A stretch of 64,000 bases of DNA, from NCBI RefSeq assembly GCF_000321225.1, contig NW_004452181.1:1-64000 (forward strand). The letters run 5' to 3'. The notes beneath the pieces were generated by a model, which was given only the letters and a program-made list of their open reading frames with translations, was not told the DNA's origin and did no database searches. The DNA is from Odobenus rosmarus divergens (Eukaryota > Chordata > Mammalia > Carnivora > Odobenidae). The first letter of the stretch is position 1. Every line of letters starts with the position of its first letter. Positions 37,200 through 48,900 of this stretch are shown here, one piece after another. The translations under genes and the position numbers were made by a program.

Positions 37200-38340
37200 G
37201 CAGTCAGCCACACTGAATGCTGCAGAGACATGTAAAATAAGTGCTACAAAAAATCCATTTGATTTAACAACATGGAGGTCATTGGTGAATTTGTGATTTC
37301 AATTTTAGTGGTGTGGTAGAAGATGAAAAGCCAGACTGTAATAAATTGAGAAATGGTTTGGTATGAAAGGGGAGGTCTTCTTAAGTGCTCTTGATTAACC
37401 AGAAAGCAGGAAAAGATTGAAGGTTCCAGAGTGGATAGTCAATACAAAAATGTCCCTAAGAAACATAAATGGAGTGGTTAGTCTTGTCTGAAAGAAGGAT
37501 CACTTCCTTCAGTGTGAAAGGAGGAAATGATGAGTGCTGAAAGACTTGTAAACTTGATAGAGTAAAGACAATTTCTCTTTAATGACCTCTGTTTTCTCTA
37601 AAGTGGGAAGCAAGGCCATCTGTTTAGGAAAGTAGTGAGAAGGGGAAATGAGGAGAACAAAACAGCTGATTAGAGAAATACAGTAGCTTTGTCAGAAAAT
37701 GTGTAGCACCCACTTAAGGTTAGTAACAATGAATTTATATTGGATCTGCTCTTTGTTTGCTTGTTTCTTTGAACATTGTTTTATTTACACTACATTGCCA
37801 AGCTGTAACTCACAGAAAAGGCAGACGTTTAGATTCATGCAACATTGTGCTTTTGCTAGATTTAGGGGAAAGGACAGAAAGACAGTAGACTCATTTTTAA
37901 GAGCATTGTTAAATGAGTGATTGGAATGCCAGACCATGAAATTCAAGATAAGGGATGAAGAGCTGGGAAGAAAGTATGCTATTTATGGTCCCACCAGGAC
38001 AGAGATTTTATATTTGTTCACCACTTTATTCTTAGTTCTTAGAACAATGACTGTTTGAATTAATAGTCTGATGAGACAAATGGGCAGAAAGAGTGGAAGT
38101 AGTTGAAAAAGCAAGCTTGAAGGTAGCGTGTGGGCATCAGGAAGTAGTAGAATGTTTGAATTACTGAATTCAAAAAAGATGCCATTTTAATTGATGACAG
38201 GTTCCAGGATATGAAGAGAGGCTTGCTGAGAAAAATCTTTGACCTGAGATGCCAAGGAACTAAGAAGTCAGAGTGTTGGTCCAGTGTCATTCATGTGATG
38301 TTAACATTAGCAAGGATGATGGTAAAAGTTAAATTGAAGG
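37200..38340. mobile_element. Ancient interspersed repeat remains, family not assigned
   Basis: Text such as ACATGGAGGTCATTGGTGAA and AGACTGTAATAAATTGAGAA resembles the same mid-repetitive family as 25690-26600. Boundaries are vague. Confidence 0.4.
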
Positions 38341-38344
38341 GGAA

Positions 38345-39058
38345 GACTGAATCAAGTGTTAACATCTTCAGTGATTGAGAGTGAGTGGGTAAATAGATGA
38401 TATAGATGAAGAGAGGTTGAGAGTGGTAGAGCAGATGATGGGATACTCAGAGCGATAAGAATTTAATGTGGTACTGGGGGAATAGTGATCAAAAAGCAAT
38501 AATAGAAGCAGAGATGATTCCAATACTACCTTTGGCCATGAAATACATAAGGTATGTTGAGTATAAACAATGTGCACTGTGAATAATGTAGGGAAAGCAT
38601 TGACCTCAGCAAAGAGCCAGGTTTCAGGAAAAATAGGAGATGAAGGAAGTACTCTAAGAAGAGTACAAAATATAGCCAAGTATGTCATGAAGCAGAAGCT
38701 CCAGAAGTGTTGGAGGGCATGGGAAGGGATAGGAATAAAGAGGGAAGAAGTACAGAATATAACAGAGATAGCAGTATTTTGCTAACCTGTGATGGATTGT
38801 AGTGGAGAATACTCTTTGGGCATTGACCAGTTGAGAGAAGGAATAAGAGACATAGTTGATTTCATCTCAAAAGACCTTTGGACCTAACCTAAGTGCTCTT
38901 CATTAAAAATAATGTTGTAAAAAAATTGATAAGGAAAAAATAGTTCCAATATATCAAATGGAAAAGGAGTTTGTAAAAACCCTATGTGTAGTATTCTTTT
39001 TTTGTAAAATGAGAACAAGACTATGTGGATGGGTAATACTTTTCAGAATGTTTGAAAT
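38345..39058. other. Decayed or unique sequence
   Basis: No supported gene. Frames on opposite strands at 38368-38688 and 38570-38785 overlap and lack motifs. Confidence 0.4.
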
Positions 39059-39073
39059 ATATTGTGATTTTTT

Positions 39074-39282
39074 TTTTTGGTAGAACCACCATTTGAAGAT
39101 TTATTTTATTTATTTATTTTAAAGAAAGAAAGAGTGGGAGAGGGGCAGAGGGAGAGAACCTCAAGCAGACTCCCCACCAAGCATGGACCCTGATGTGGGG
39201 CTCTATCCCAGGACCCTGAGATCATGACCTGAGCTGAAACAAAGAGCCAGCCACTTAACCAACTGAGCCACCCAGGTGCCCC
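39074..39282 (-). mobile_element. CAN-SINE carrying an extra 3' tail
   Basis: Perfect 15-base target repeats ATATTGTGATTTTTT lie at 39059-39073 and 39283-39297. Between the T-run and the SINE proper (from 39096) is a non-SINE piece, GGTAGAACCACCATTTG. On the element strand the SINE body is therefore followed by about 17 unique bases and then the A-run. Head complement GAGCCACCCAGGTGCCCC is intact. Confidence 0.92.
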
Positions 39283-39379
39283 ATATTGTGATTTTTTAAA
39301 AGACTAGCTGTCCAAAAATTTTTAAAAGCTGCTTATGGAGGAAGGTGCTAAAATCTAAGCCATTGGACCACTCATTTTT

Positions 39380-39740
39380 TTCAACAAATATTTAGCACCT
39401 ACCTTGTGTCAGATACCATTCTTGGCACTGGAGATAGTATGAATTAACAAAATAATGACCCCACCCTCATGGAGCTCATTACTGTTGAAAGAGGTAGGCA
39501 ATAAATAATGTATTTTAGGTAGTATTGAGTGATATAAAGAAAAATAAAACACCATAATGAGATAAAGTGACTGTGGTATGATGGCTATTTCAGACAGAGC
39601 ATTTAGAGAAGGCCTCTTTGAGGAGGTGACATTAATGAATAGAGAGATCAAACAAGGTCTGACAGCAGAGCATCCTAAGCAGAGGATACAGCACATGTGC
39701 AGGCCCAGAGGGAGCTGCGTTGATGGAGAGGAACAGGATT
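39380..39740 (-). mobile_element. L2 3'-end relic
   Basis: Antisense L2: TCAACAAATATTTAGCACCT, TACCATTCTTGGCACTGGAG, ACCCTCATGGAGCTCATTAC, GAGAAGGCCTCTTTGAGGAG and GTGCAGGCCCAGAGG. Decayed. Confidence 0.7.
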
Positions 39741-39769
39741 TAAAGGGGGAAAAAATGAGTTCTGTTTAG

Positions 39770-40150
39770 GATAGTCAGAAATGCCTATTACGCATCCAAG
39801 TGGAGAAATCAGGCAGCAGTTGGGGATGTGAGTCTGGAACTTGGGAGCAAGCTTCACATTGGAGCTATATGTTTAGGACATACTGATATTATTAAAAGTC
39901 ATGTGAACGAATGGAATCACCTAAGATATGAAAGCTGAGGATTGAGCCCTGGGACATGCCATCATTTAAAAGGCGAGAGAAGAGAAGCGTAATCAGGAGA
40001 GATCTGAAATCACAGAAGATGATAAAAGGGAATGTGAGGGGAAAGCTCCAGAGATCGTGTCCTCCCTGGGTTTCGTCTCAGTGTCTTGCTAGGTCAGAGG
40101 CAACCAAAACAAGTGAGAGATCTAGGAGGACAGAATTAATGTCAGCACAG
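39770..40150. mobile_element. Ancient interspersed repeat remains, family not assigned
   Basis: CATCCAAGTGGAGAAATCAG, TTGAGCCCTGGGACATGCC and related text match the mid-repetitive family also seen at 25690-26600. Confidence 0.45.
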
Positions 40151-40159
40151 CCAAGTCCA

Positions 40160-40968
40160 AATTGCTTCCTGGATGGGACTGGCAGAATAAAGCAAATAAG
40201 CCTTCTGCTTATCACCTCTCCATAAGGAAGCTTATAAGTCAGCTTGTGTGCCCAGGGAACTCGGAAGTCCTGGCTCTGTGAGGTACAGACGCAAGAAAGG
40301 CCAACACAGTCAATGCCTATGGCTCAAATAAAGTCTGAGTTGTTCTGGGGATGGTATTTTATAGATGTGAATAACTTGCCTATCCCTTTAAATTGTTGAA
40401 ATACCAAACTCCCATCAGGGTCAGGCCAAGTTAATCAACTTTATAACTAACCTCCTGTCACATGTCACCTCAGCAAACTAAGACACACTGCTCATGGAAC
40501 ACAATTTGATAAACATTGCTCTTTGCTGGTATTTAGTATAAAATGCCATAGGAATTCATTTTTTTATTTTGCTTTATTGCATATATAATTCTGGTGTAAA
40601 ATTGGGTGATTTCTCAAGCTTTGGTTTTTAGTAGCAATCTTTGCTATTTTCTTGCTTTTTAATCTGCCAAATTATTTGGTCTTTCTTGATAGCAAAAGTA
40701 CTATTAAAACACTTGTTGAATGAAATTAGCTATGAGGTGCTACTGAAATCTGAGGCCCTTGTCTACCGCAGACTTTCTGATTCTTCTCCCACAGTGTAAT
40801 CCATGATAGAACATGGCTTCTAGAGAAAGAGAATTTTATAACAGCAGAACCAAGCAGATAAGCATTTGTACTTTAGGGTAAATGAAATTATTGCCAAAAA
40901 GATGGCCCAGTTGATTAGGAATGTGGATATGTTCACGCTGAGTTACAACTAATCATACCGTACTTTTA
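40160..40968. other. Unique sequence
   Basis: No gene or recent repeat recognised. Confidence 0.45.
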
Positions 40969-40980
40969 AAATAAAATGTA

Positions 40981-41186
40981 GGGGCGCCTGGGTGGCTCAG
41001 GCGGTTAAACGTCCAACTCTGGTTTTGGCTCAGGTCATGATCTCAGAGTTGTGAGATCAAGCCCCAAGTTGGGCTCTACGCTGGACCTGGTTAAGAATCT
41101 TTCTCTCCCTCTCCTCTGTCCCTCCCCCCACCCAATTGCTCATGCATGCACACTCTCTCTCTCTTTAAAAAATAAATAAATAAAAA
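40981..41186 (+). mobile_element. CAN-SINE, longer-bodied variant
   Basis: Head GGGGCGCCTGGGTGGCTCAG is clean, but the body differs from most others here (TCTCAGAGTTGTGAGATCAA, TGGACCTGGTTAAGAATCTT), suggesting another subfamily. A-rich tail of AAATAAATAAATAAAAATAA type. Possible target repeat AAAATAAAATG on both sides. Confidence 0.95.
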
Positions 41187-41294
41187 TAAAATAAAATGCA
41201 ATTGGAAACAGCAACTATTTTCTTCTTTTACTTTGCCTTGGGTTACACATCTGATTTATCTTGGTGGAAAGACTGAGGATACCCAAGTCTAGGA

Positions 41295-41430
41295 AGTCAC
41301 GGTGCCTGGAGTAAAAACCACTTGGCTCTGCCTCTCACTTGCTGTGTAACCCTAATCAGTTCACTTATAGCTCTCTGGACCTCAGGTTCCTCATCAGTAA
41401 AATAAGAGAATTATTTCGAATTATGTCTAA
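41295..41430 (+). mobile_element. MIR SINE relic
   Basis: Shows CACTTGCTGTGTAACCCTAA, then TCAGGTTCCTCATCAGTAAA in MIR order. Confidence 0.75.
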
Positions 41431-41439
41431 GACCCAGGC

Positions 41440-41770
41440 CTCCATGACTAAGCATTACTGTTTGCCAATATCTGGTTCTCCTCCCCGTCTGGAGCTACAC
41501 AACTAGTTCTGGCCTATCAGATAGAATCACTTCCATGCTGTGGAAACCTGTGTACAACTCTTCAGTTTCTCTGCCCTGCCAAAACGATAGAGAAGCTTAC
41601 GTGTTCCAGGTGATGTAGCCAGAAGATAGTGGAGCCACTCTGCCTGGACCTACTTTGAGCCTATAACATAAGCATGACATATATTTGAGTTATATGAAGC
41701 CATTGGAATTTGACATTAATTCATTCTGCTGCATAACCTAACTTATCCTAATAAATCAGGTCTAACTTTC
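41440..41770. mobile_element. Possible ancient repeat, family not assigned
   Basis: The end ATTCTGCTGCATAACCTAAC and TTATCCTAATAAATCAGG resembles the end of an old mammalian interspersed repeat. Weak case. Confidence 0.35.
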
Positions 41771-41774
41771 TATG

Positions 41775-42490
41775 GTTTTGTGGGTCATTCTTTCCATATT
41801 ATGAAGGTTTTTTCTACTATATTATATCTGAATAAGAGTACTATGAAGTAATTTGAAGCCCACAGCTTTTTTTCAAATGATCAAATAAGTTGGTACCTAT
41901 TAAATCAGTCTTTAAACACAAATCCCTATCATTACTCTCTATTTTAGCTTGCATCTCTGAAAGATTGATTTCTGACATACTTTCTGATCCCCAATTATTT
42001 GGATTCTGTTTTTTAACAGAGAAAGCAGCTGGTTTATTTCCTCATTCAGAGTATCTCTCCCTAGCTGTTTTAAGCATGAAATTGTATAGAAAAATACACC
42101 TTTGCATTATTTCTAGCTTTTCAATAAGTTTTGACAGTCTGTATAAAGAGATGACTATTACCATAAGACTGCCACATGTCTCTAAGGAAGGTTCAAACAA
42201 AGCCTATTCCTTGAGCATGAAGTAGGTCTCTCTTTCTGATAAAGAAACTTTCTTAGAAACAGTACCCAACTCATTAGCTTACAACTTAAATGAAGATGTT
42301 TTGGTTGAACACAGTAACCATTGTTTTGAATGGCAGAGATAATTGTATTGAAATAGTGCCTTAATGCTTTGAGAATAAAATCTGCAAAAAAAAAAAAAAA
42401 TTCTGCTCAAAAGAATTTCAATTTACAGCTTTTCATACCATAGAAAATATGACATTTCCATGCCTGAGATGTTAGTCTGATCTTGCCTGG
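41775..42490. other. Unique sequence, one 111-codon open frame
   Basis: The frame at 41890-42225 on the plus strand is the longest here but shows no recognisable motif, signal or splice context. Judged not supported as a gene. A run of 15 A lies near 42387-42401. Confidence 0.4.
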
Positions 42491-42495
42491 AACTT

Positions 42496-43430
42496 GAAGG
42501 CAGGCCAGCTACATAACTTATGAGACCAATGCAAAATGAAAATGTGGGACCCCTTATTCAAAAAGTAGGATGAAGAAAAAAAGTAGGATGAAAATGTACA
42601 GTTAAAGATACTAAAATCCAAAGCTTTTTCCTTTAAGAAGAAATTTATAAATCATGACCAGTAATGGTGATATATGAGTAATAGAACAAACCTACAGATA
42701 GCAAAAAAAAATGTATATTTTTGAGGTCATGATTTTATATAATAAATAATACTTTATTAATGTGATGACTGATCATAAGATTTTTCTGGCTCACTTTTCT
42801 TTAAATTCATTTATTAGATCATCAGAATCGATACATTTAGCAACTTTATTTTAAATGATACAATTAAAAGCAAATCAGTCACTCTTGGCAAATGAAAGAT
42901 CACACATAATTTTTGGTAATTTTTAATTTTGAGAAGAATCTTTCTGCTGATCAACTGACACTGGAGCTGTTAGGAATATTTTATAGGCTGTGGCAGCACT
43001 AGGATAGATTTCTGATAAATGATTTCAAAATATAAATTCTAGTATCTCTTGAGCTGATGACACAGAACAATTTTTCTAAAAAGGTACAACTCTTTATACA
43101 CATTAGTTTTATGTATGTCAAAAATCTAATTTTAAATATAAGTTTGTTCAATGTTGTTTTTCTCTGGTATGTCCCATAACTTGTAGAGGTCATACAAGAA
43201 ACCAAAATCACTTAACAATTTGTATATAATTCAAAACTCCTACCTATGCTTTCTATTGCTGTATCTTCCATGACAAAGAAAAATTAATTTTAAAATTGTC
43301 ATCCTCATTAATTGGTTCATTTGAAGCTGCATATGAAAATAGTATTGTTTTCCATCAGATGCAACAATCTTTACATTTAATTTCTAAACCCGTGGATATT
43401 TACTTTGCAGTGGTGCAGCTGGTTTTGGGG
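42496..43430 (-). pseudogene. hAT DNA-transposon transposase relic (C-terminal half)
   Basis: Read on the minus strand, pieces of a hAT transposase appear in order in shifting frames. They are DFGFLYDLYKLWDIPEKNN (about 43148-43204), TNVYKELYLFRKIVLCHQLK (about 43046-43105), then IFLTAPVSV followed by a decayed SKLK-type region. Last is IDSDDLINEFKEK (about 42793-42832). This order (LYDLY, ELY-L, LT-PVSV, DLI-EF--K) matches the C-terminal dimerisation region of Tip100/ZMYM-like hAT transposases. Several frameshifts and stops make it non-functional. The left edge (CAGGCCAGCTACATAACTTA) could be a terminal repeat. A possible matching right end lies near 44325-44420, beyond a SINE at 43447. Domain assignment is from memory of the family. 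Confidence 0.65.
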
Positions 43431-43446
43431 GGTGGGTTTCTGGGTT

Positions 43447-43650
43447 GTTTTTTTGTTTTTGTTTTTGTTTTAGAGAGAGCACACGTGTGAGTGGGGGGAA
43501 AGGGGAAAGGGCAGAGGGAGAGAGAATCCTAAGCAAGCTCCATGCCCAGCGCAGAGCCTGATGCAGGGCTCGATCTCAGGACCCTGAGATCATGACCAAA
43601 GCCAAAATCAAGAGTCTGACACCTAACTGACTGAGCCACCCAGGCGCCCC
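43447..43650 (-). mobile_element. CAN-SINE
   Basis: T-rich start (GTTTTTGTTTTTGTTTTAG), body with GAGTGGGGGGAAAGGGG, head complement GAGCCACCCAGGCGCCCC. It interrupts or abuts the hAT relic. Confidence 0.93.
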
Positions 43651-43654
43651 AGGG

Positions 43655-44700
43655 CAGCAGGTTTTAAAACCTGATTCTGAACTCTTTGAAGAATTCTTCT
43701 ATCTCTTCTTATATCTGTGTATGCTTTTATATTATAATATTTTACTGATGTATATTACATAAATGCTACCATTCTCATCTCAGTGCCCAGGCCAGAGAGC
43801 TAGTATTTTTTTTTATTATAATTTTTTTTTATGACTGAACTACTATAAATCCACAAGCAATGGTTCAGACACAGTGCTTCCAAAGTAGTTCACCCCTCCC
43901 CACCAGGCTCAAGCTGCATCAAGGAGAGCGCAGACTGCCCCACCTCTGCTCAGGCATCAGGAGACAGAAGGGGCCATTTACTGCTGAGCGCCAGTATTTT
44001 GCCTTGGGGATAGGTTCTGGGAAAAGACAGGCAAGCCAGCAAATGCTACCACGACTGCTTCTCCTGCTGCCACCATCATCATCACCAGAATGGGCCCAGG
44101 TCCCAGCCCCAGGCACACCCTCAGATCCCTGCAGCGCCCCAGGCTGCTTTGGGCAGGAATGTGCACACCAGACCTGGAGGCAGGCAGACAGGCAGGCAGG
44201 CCAACTGTTTGGCATACACACTGCCCATTGTCCACTGTGCCTGTGGGCCTGGACCCACATATGTATACCCAGCTTATCTCCTCTGTTCACACACCTGCTC
44301 CCTTGTCCCATCAGACTTCATTTGTAAAACACAAAGTCAAAGATATAATCAAGAGTTTCAAGACTGCAACAGAAGAGCATTAAGCCAAGTCCATGGCGAC
44401 TGCCTGAGACTTCATGGTATATCTGTAGAAATTACTTGGCCCCTTGTATGAATGAGTATGGAGGCAGATACATTTATGCCTTTGACTTTCCCTAGTGGGA
44501 ATACATACAAATGGGTCATGGATGAGGGTGTTACTGACCACTAGTAGTTTCTCTGTCTCTCTGCTGCTTAAGCCTACCCTTTTTGATGAAAGTGCTGGAC
44601 ACAAAGGCAGTCTTTCTTTGGAGGGAGCTCTTCATAGATTCAGATGAGAGTTTCTTTTCCCAAGATTCTAGAGAGAGTGGGAGTGAGACAGCAGGACGGA
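43655..44700. other. Mixed sequence with a GC-rich core, no supported gene
   Basis: 43860-44320 is GC-rich and open in several frames on both strands at once (for example 43860-44327 plus and 43919-44311 minus). That pattern is typical of GC-driven shadows. It contains a (CAGG)n-like run (GGCAGGCAGACAGGCAGGCA). It may be the internal part of the hAT element. Confidence 0.4.
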
Positions 44701-44709
44701 ACTAGCATT

Positions 44710-45075
44710 TATTATTTATGTTAATTTATACCAACCGACTCATTTAATCCTAACAGGAGTTCTGTTAGCCCCTTATGCATGGGAATCTGAACTGAGAGTT
44801 TGAAGAACTTTCCCAAGATCACACAGCCTGAAAATGGTAGAGCAGAGATTTAAACCAGGCAGCTTTAATGTCCTGAATGAGAGCACTGGAGACAAATTAC
44901 CTGGGTCCAAATCCTGACACGTGCCATATAATGGCTTCATGTTGCATGAGTTCCTTCCCTGAGCCTCAGTTTCCTCGTGTATATAGTAGAGATCAGACTA
45001 GTAGCATACCTACTTCATGTTCAGAGGGTTAAATGAAGGTTGAATACATGTAAAGCATTAAGAACAGTGCCTGGG
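44710..45075. mobile_element. Two MIR relics, opposed
   Basis: 44710-44870 reads as complement (TTCCCAAGATCACACAGCCT). 44872-45075 reads in sense (TACCTGGGTCCAAATCCTGA, GAGCCTCAGTTTCCTCGTGT, TTAAGAACAGTGCCTGG). The second is split by the SINE at 45076 and resumes CACTGCCTAGCACTTAGTAA. Confidence 0.8.
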
Positions 45076-45264
45076 GGGCACCTGGGTGGCTCAGTCACGT
45101 CTGCCTTCAGCTTAGGTCATGATCCCAGGGTCCTGGGATCGAGCCCCGAATTGGGCTCCCTGCTCAGCAGGGAGCCTGCTTCTCCTCTCCCTCTGCCTGC
45201 CGCTTTGCCTACTTGTGCTCTCTCTAGCAAATAAATAAATAAAATCTTTAAAAAAAAAAAAAGG
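45076..45264 (+). mobile_element. CAN-SINE inside a MIR
   Basis: Sense copy, head GGGGCACCTGGGTGGCTCAG, slightly shortened after it. Flanking ACAGTGCCTGG and ACACTGCCTAG represent the target repeat. Confidence 0.94.
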
Positions 45265-45529
45265 ACACTGCCTAGCACTTAGTAAGCCTATGGTAAATCT
45301 ACTAGTGCCAGCATTACTGGCACTCCTTGCCCACTCCACAGCCTCTCTTCACAGCTGAGAAAAGAATGTTGGTGATCAGCAGAAGAGAAGAGCTTACAGG
45401 CAGGCAGCGGGGGCCTTCTGCTGTTTACCCTCCCTAAGACTCCCCTTGCAGGCCCTCTTACACGTGATGTGATCGGTGATCTGATTCTTGCTCCCAGCCC
45501 CCCATCTCTATAGGCTTCTTGGATTCTAA

Positions 45530-45787
<258 letters not shown>

Positions 45788-45898
45788 CGTTGAAACACAC
45801 GCTACAAATTTCCATCCGAAATGTGTGGGCTTCTTAATATCCTGATCTAGGATTTTAAATTATTTGATTGCAAAGTAACCGTATCTCTTCTTTCACAG

Positions 45899-45985
45899 GG
45901 GCCTCTCTCACTAACATCCTGTTACATGTTGAACGTAGTAATCATGCTACAAACCCAGAGTGGTTTTGATCAGACCCATCAGCAG
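45899..45985 (+). other. Candidate 87-base internal exon
   Basis: Preceded by ATCTCTTCTTTCACAG and followed by a donor (CAGCAG then GTAACA). Exactly 29 codons, symmetrical and open in one frame, with the peptide end IMLQTQSGFDQTHQQ. Unknown product. The stop at 45785 means it would not be read through from the preceding candidate without splicing. Confidence 0.25.
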
Positions 45986-45989
45986 GTAA

Positions 45990-48900
45990 CACATTAAGGG
46001 GGGATAGGGGTGGAGGGCAGTATCTTTTCTATGCCAAGCAGAGATTAGAAAATTAACATAGGACATTTTCTACATGCAAAGGCCTTTGGACATTCAGCCT
46101 CATTTCCAGAGTGTTTCCTTCTCCATACTTTGTTAGAAGAGGTTGGCTTTCTTTTGTACACAAGGAAGACCTTTTCACGGAAAGATTCCCTCTGATTTAA
46201 AAGTAGCCCTTTTGAAACATAAGCAGTTTCAGAAAGACAGACTCTTTACCTCTCCACCTCTCCTTTACCTCTATTCCCTCATTGCCTACTTCTATGCACG
46301 TGTAGTCATTTAATTCCTAAGTTGGAGTTGGTGCCCTACCATCACAAGCAACAATGAGGACCAGTTGTGAGTCAGTTCCAGTGGTCATCAGCCCTTAACC
46401 AAAGGGCACAATGGGCTGGAGGGAGGGATCCAACCAACCCTTGGAAATCAGCATTAAGTCATGTAACAGAGTGACTGCCCTCAGGAAATAAAATGGAGGC
46501 ACAGGACTGACATGTTTTCCCTGCCACCCACCCATTTCCCGGGATAAATAAGAGCAAGAGCTCAGTACTTTTTATTGACCTAAGTGTCTATACTTGTGAG
46601 CTGCCCATGGCTGTGTCTGGGGGAGAAGCCACTAGAGAGGAGTATCAGCTGCCACAGGCTGAGAGGCTTTCCCTGGTCCTCCCTCTTACTTCATGAGGAC
46701 CAAAGGCCCTAGATTGATCAGGCCTTTTGGATGCTCTGCTCAGAGTCACTGTCCCATGATCCCAAAGAACCATCTCTCCCTGCCGGATTCTCCTCCGCCA
46801 CCCCCAAGCAGAATCCTCCTGGTCTTTCCAATCTTTCCCACTGAGTCCTCCATTTGACCCAGAAAAGGCCTGGGGAAGAAGTACACTTGAGACCTCATTC
46901 TCTCTCTGTTCTCCTATTTGGCTGAGCTCTTGAGATGGGTCCTTCAGCTTACAGTGGGCTCTAGTGCACTCTCATGCCGATGGGCAGCATGATGAGCCTG
47001 GCAGAGCCAGTGAGTTAACAACCTCCCAGTCATTGGAAGCAAGGGAGTTGTGTCCCCAGATGTGTCTACTTGATGACTTTATTTGATCTGGAGGGTGTCG
47101 CTTTCTGTTTCTCTCTCCCTTTCACCGAATGCCAGGCTTGAAGTGGGATCAAGAGTCTTTATCAGTCAGCATTGGTAGCCAAGGTCAGACCACCCAGGGT
47201 GAACTGCATTTAGTGAGCCTGCATGGCTTCCCTGAATTCTTTATCAAAACTAGATATCAACCTACAAAAGCCTTGTTAAAGAGATTCCTTATCTGGGTAG
47301 ATCAAAATCTCCTTGTCTCTTCAGGCTGAGGCCCTAGCACCTCTACTCAGCCTTCCTTCACTTGGGTCTTTTTGCTCTTGGGGGAAGATAAGAATGGGAT
47401 CTACCAACACCAGTGCTTAATCTGAGGTCAGGATTGACTGCCTAGTTTTAGGCATCCAGTTGAAAAGTTGAAAAAACACTGAAGATTAAAGTATCCTTTT
47501 AAAGTTCACCCCATGACAGAAACTGAGTCAATTTCATCCCATTTCAGAAAGCATTTGGAAAATTGAGTTTCCTTCGGTGTGGCAAAATGGGAAGAAACAA
47601 ACTGAGAGCCCTCAGCCATTTTCTCAGTTAAATTTAGGTTTCCAGAACTATCTTCTCCTTGCCTCAGGTGTCAAGAGCACCTTAAGTACATCCAGTTCCC
47701 TTGGATCGGCCATAACTATACTCTGCCATTTGGATACCAGTGTCTTTACAGGTCTCTAGAATAAGGCCATGCCAGTAGGACCAAGAAAAGGATTATGCTT
47801 TCTTTAAGAAGCTCGTTTGCCTTTAGAAGAATCATAAATGAGACAAACTAGGGGCTTTTGGCAGGGGGCGGGGGTGGTCACGTGCCACAGATTGGAGTTT
47901 AAGTGCTTCTTTACCTCCCCCTGCATGAGCGGTTTGGAAGAGCAAAGATGGGTTTTCAGCAGAGCGTCAATCAACATATTTTTCATATGCTACATCCCCC
48001 CCACCGGTTGCCTTTCCCTATCCTGTAGGCCCTTCCTGTGTGTCAGGGCAATAGGATGTGAATTTGTGTCTAATCCAATGTCTTCCTTATGAACTGAACA
48101 GTTTTTTATTTTAAACGGTTTATTTTAACATCTTCATCTGTCTGACTTTGAGATACATATATATATGAAAAGGTTGTTGTAGAGCCTTGAGGCTGTTGTG
48201 GAGCCTGGAAGCTTGACCTAATTGCAGATATCCTACAGAGAGAGGGTCTGACACAGAGGAGTCTGCCTTTCTCCCTGGTAAAGTGCTCCCAACAGTGACT
48301 GGTTGCCTCCAGCTGCTTCCTCAGAGCAAGACTAGACACGTATTAGGGGTGCTACAGATAATGCCCCAACATTGCCCACTCTGCTGCCCCCCACGCTGTG
48401 AGAGAAAAACCAATGCATGTTTGCAAAATGGCACAGGACAAAGTATGTCCACTGAAGCTCCTACAGGGGCCCAAAGTGCTTGATTTAGGAAACGAAGGTC
48501 AATCAAGGAAAAGCTTTTTCTGGCAGTCATCCTTCACATAGGCACACTTGTGTTCATCCAAACCTGATCCCCCGTGGTGAGGACTTATCTAGAAAACCCC
48601 AAATGTCATGGGGAAGGGAGGGGCTCTCTCCTTGCTCAGAGCCACTCTTTCCACTCGGCCCTGCTCCCAGCACCATGGCCAGAGACTCTGGGAAGGGATA
48701 GGCCTAAAGGAGAGGATCTGGATGAAGTCTGGGGTCAGTAGTGAGGTGGATGGAGGCTATGGCAGACCCCTCCCAGTGCATGCTTTATCCTCACCTCGGA
48801 GAGTATTGTTTTTACTGTGGGCAACTGTTTATATACGTATGAGATTTTAAGTTAATAAATTATCTCCATGGCTATTTTCCCCATGTGGTCTTGATATCGA

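Noticed and set aside
41440..41770. Possible LTR of an old endogenous retrovirus-like element
   Set aside because: Only vague similarity at one end; no paired ends and no internal coding sequence. No retroviral gene was recognised anywhere in the window.
43860..44327. 155-codon open frame, the longest in the window, with an overlapping 130-codon frame on the other strand
   Set aside because: Open on both strands and in several frames at once, GC-driven composition, no motif, and it may be the interior of a decayed hAT element.
47129..47329. Frame starting at a possible acceptor (CACCGAATGCCAG)
   Set aside because: No matching donor or phase partner, and composition is not clearly protein-like.
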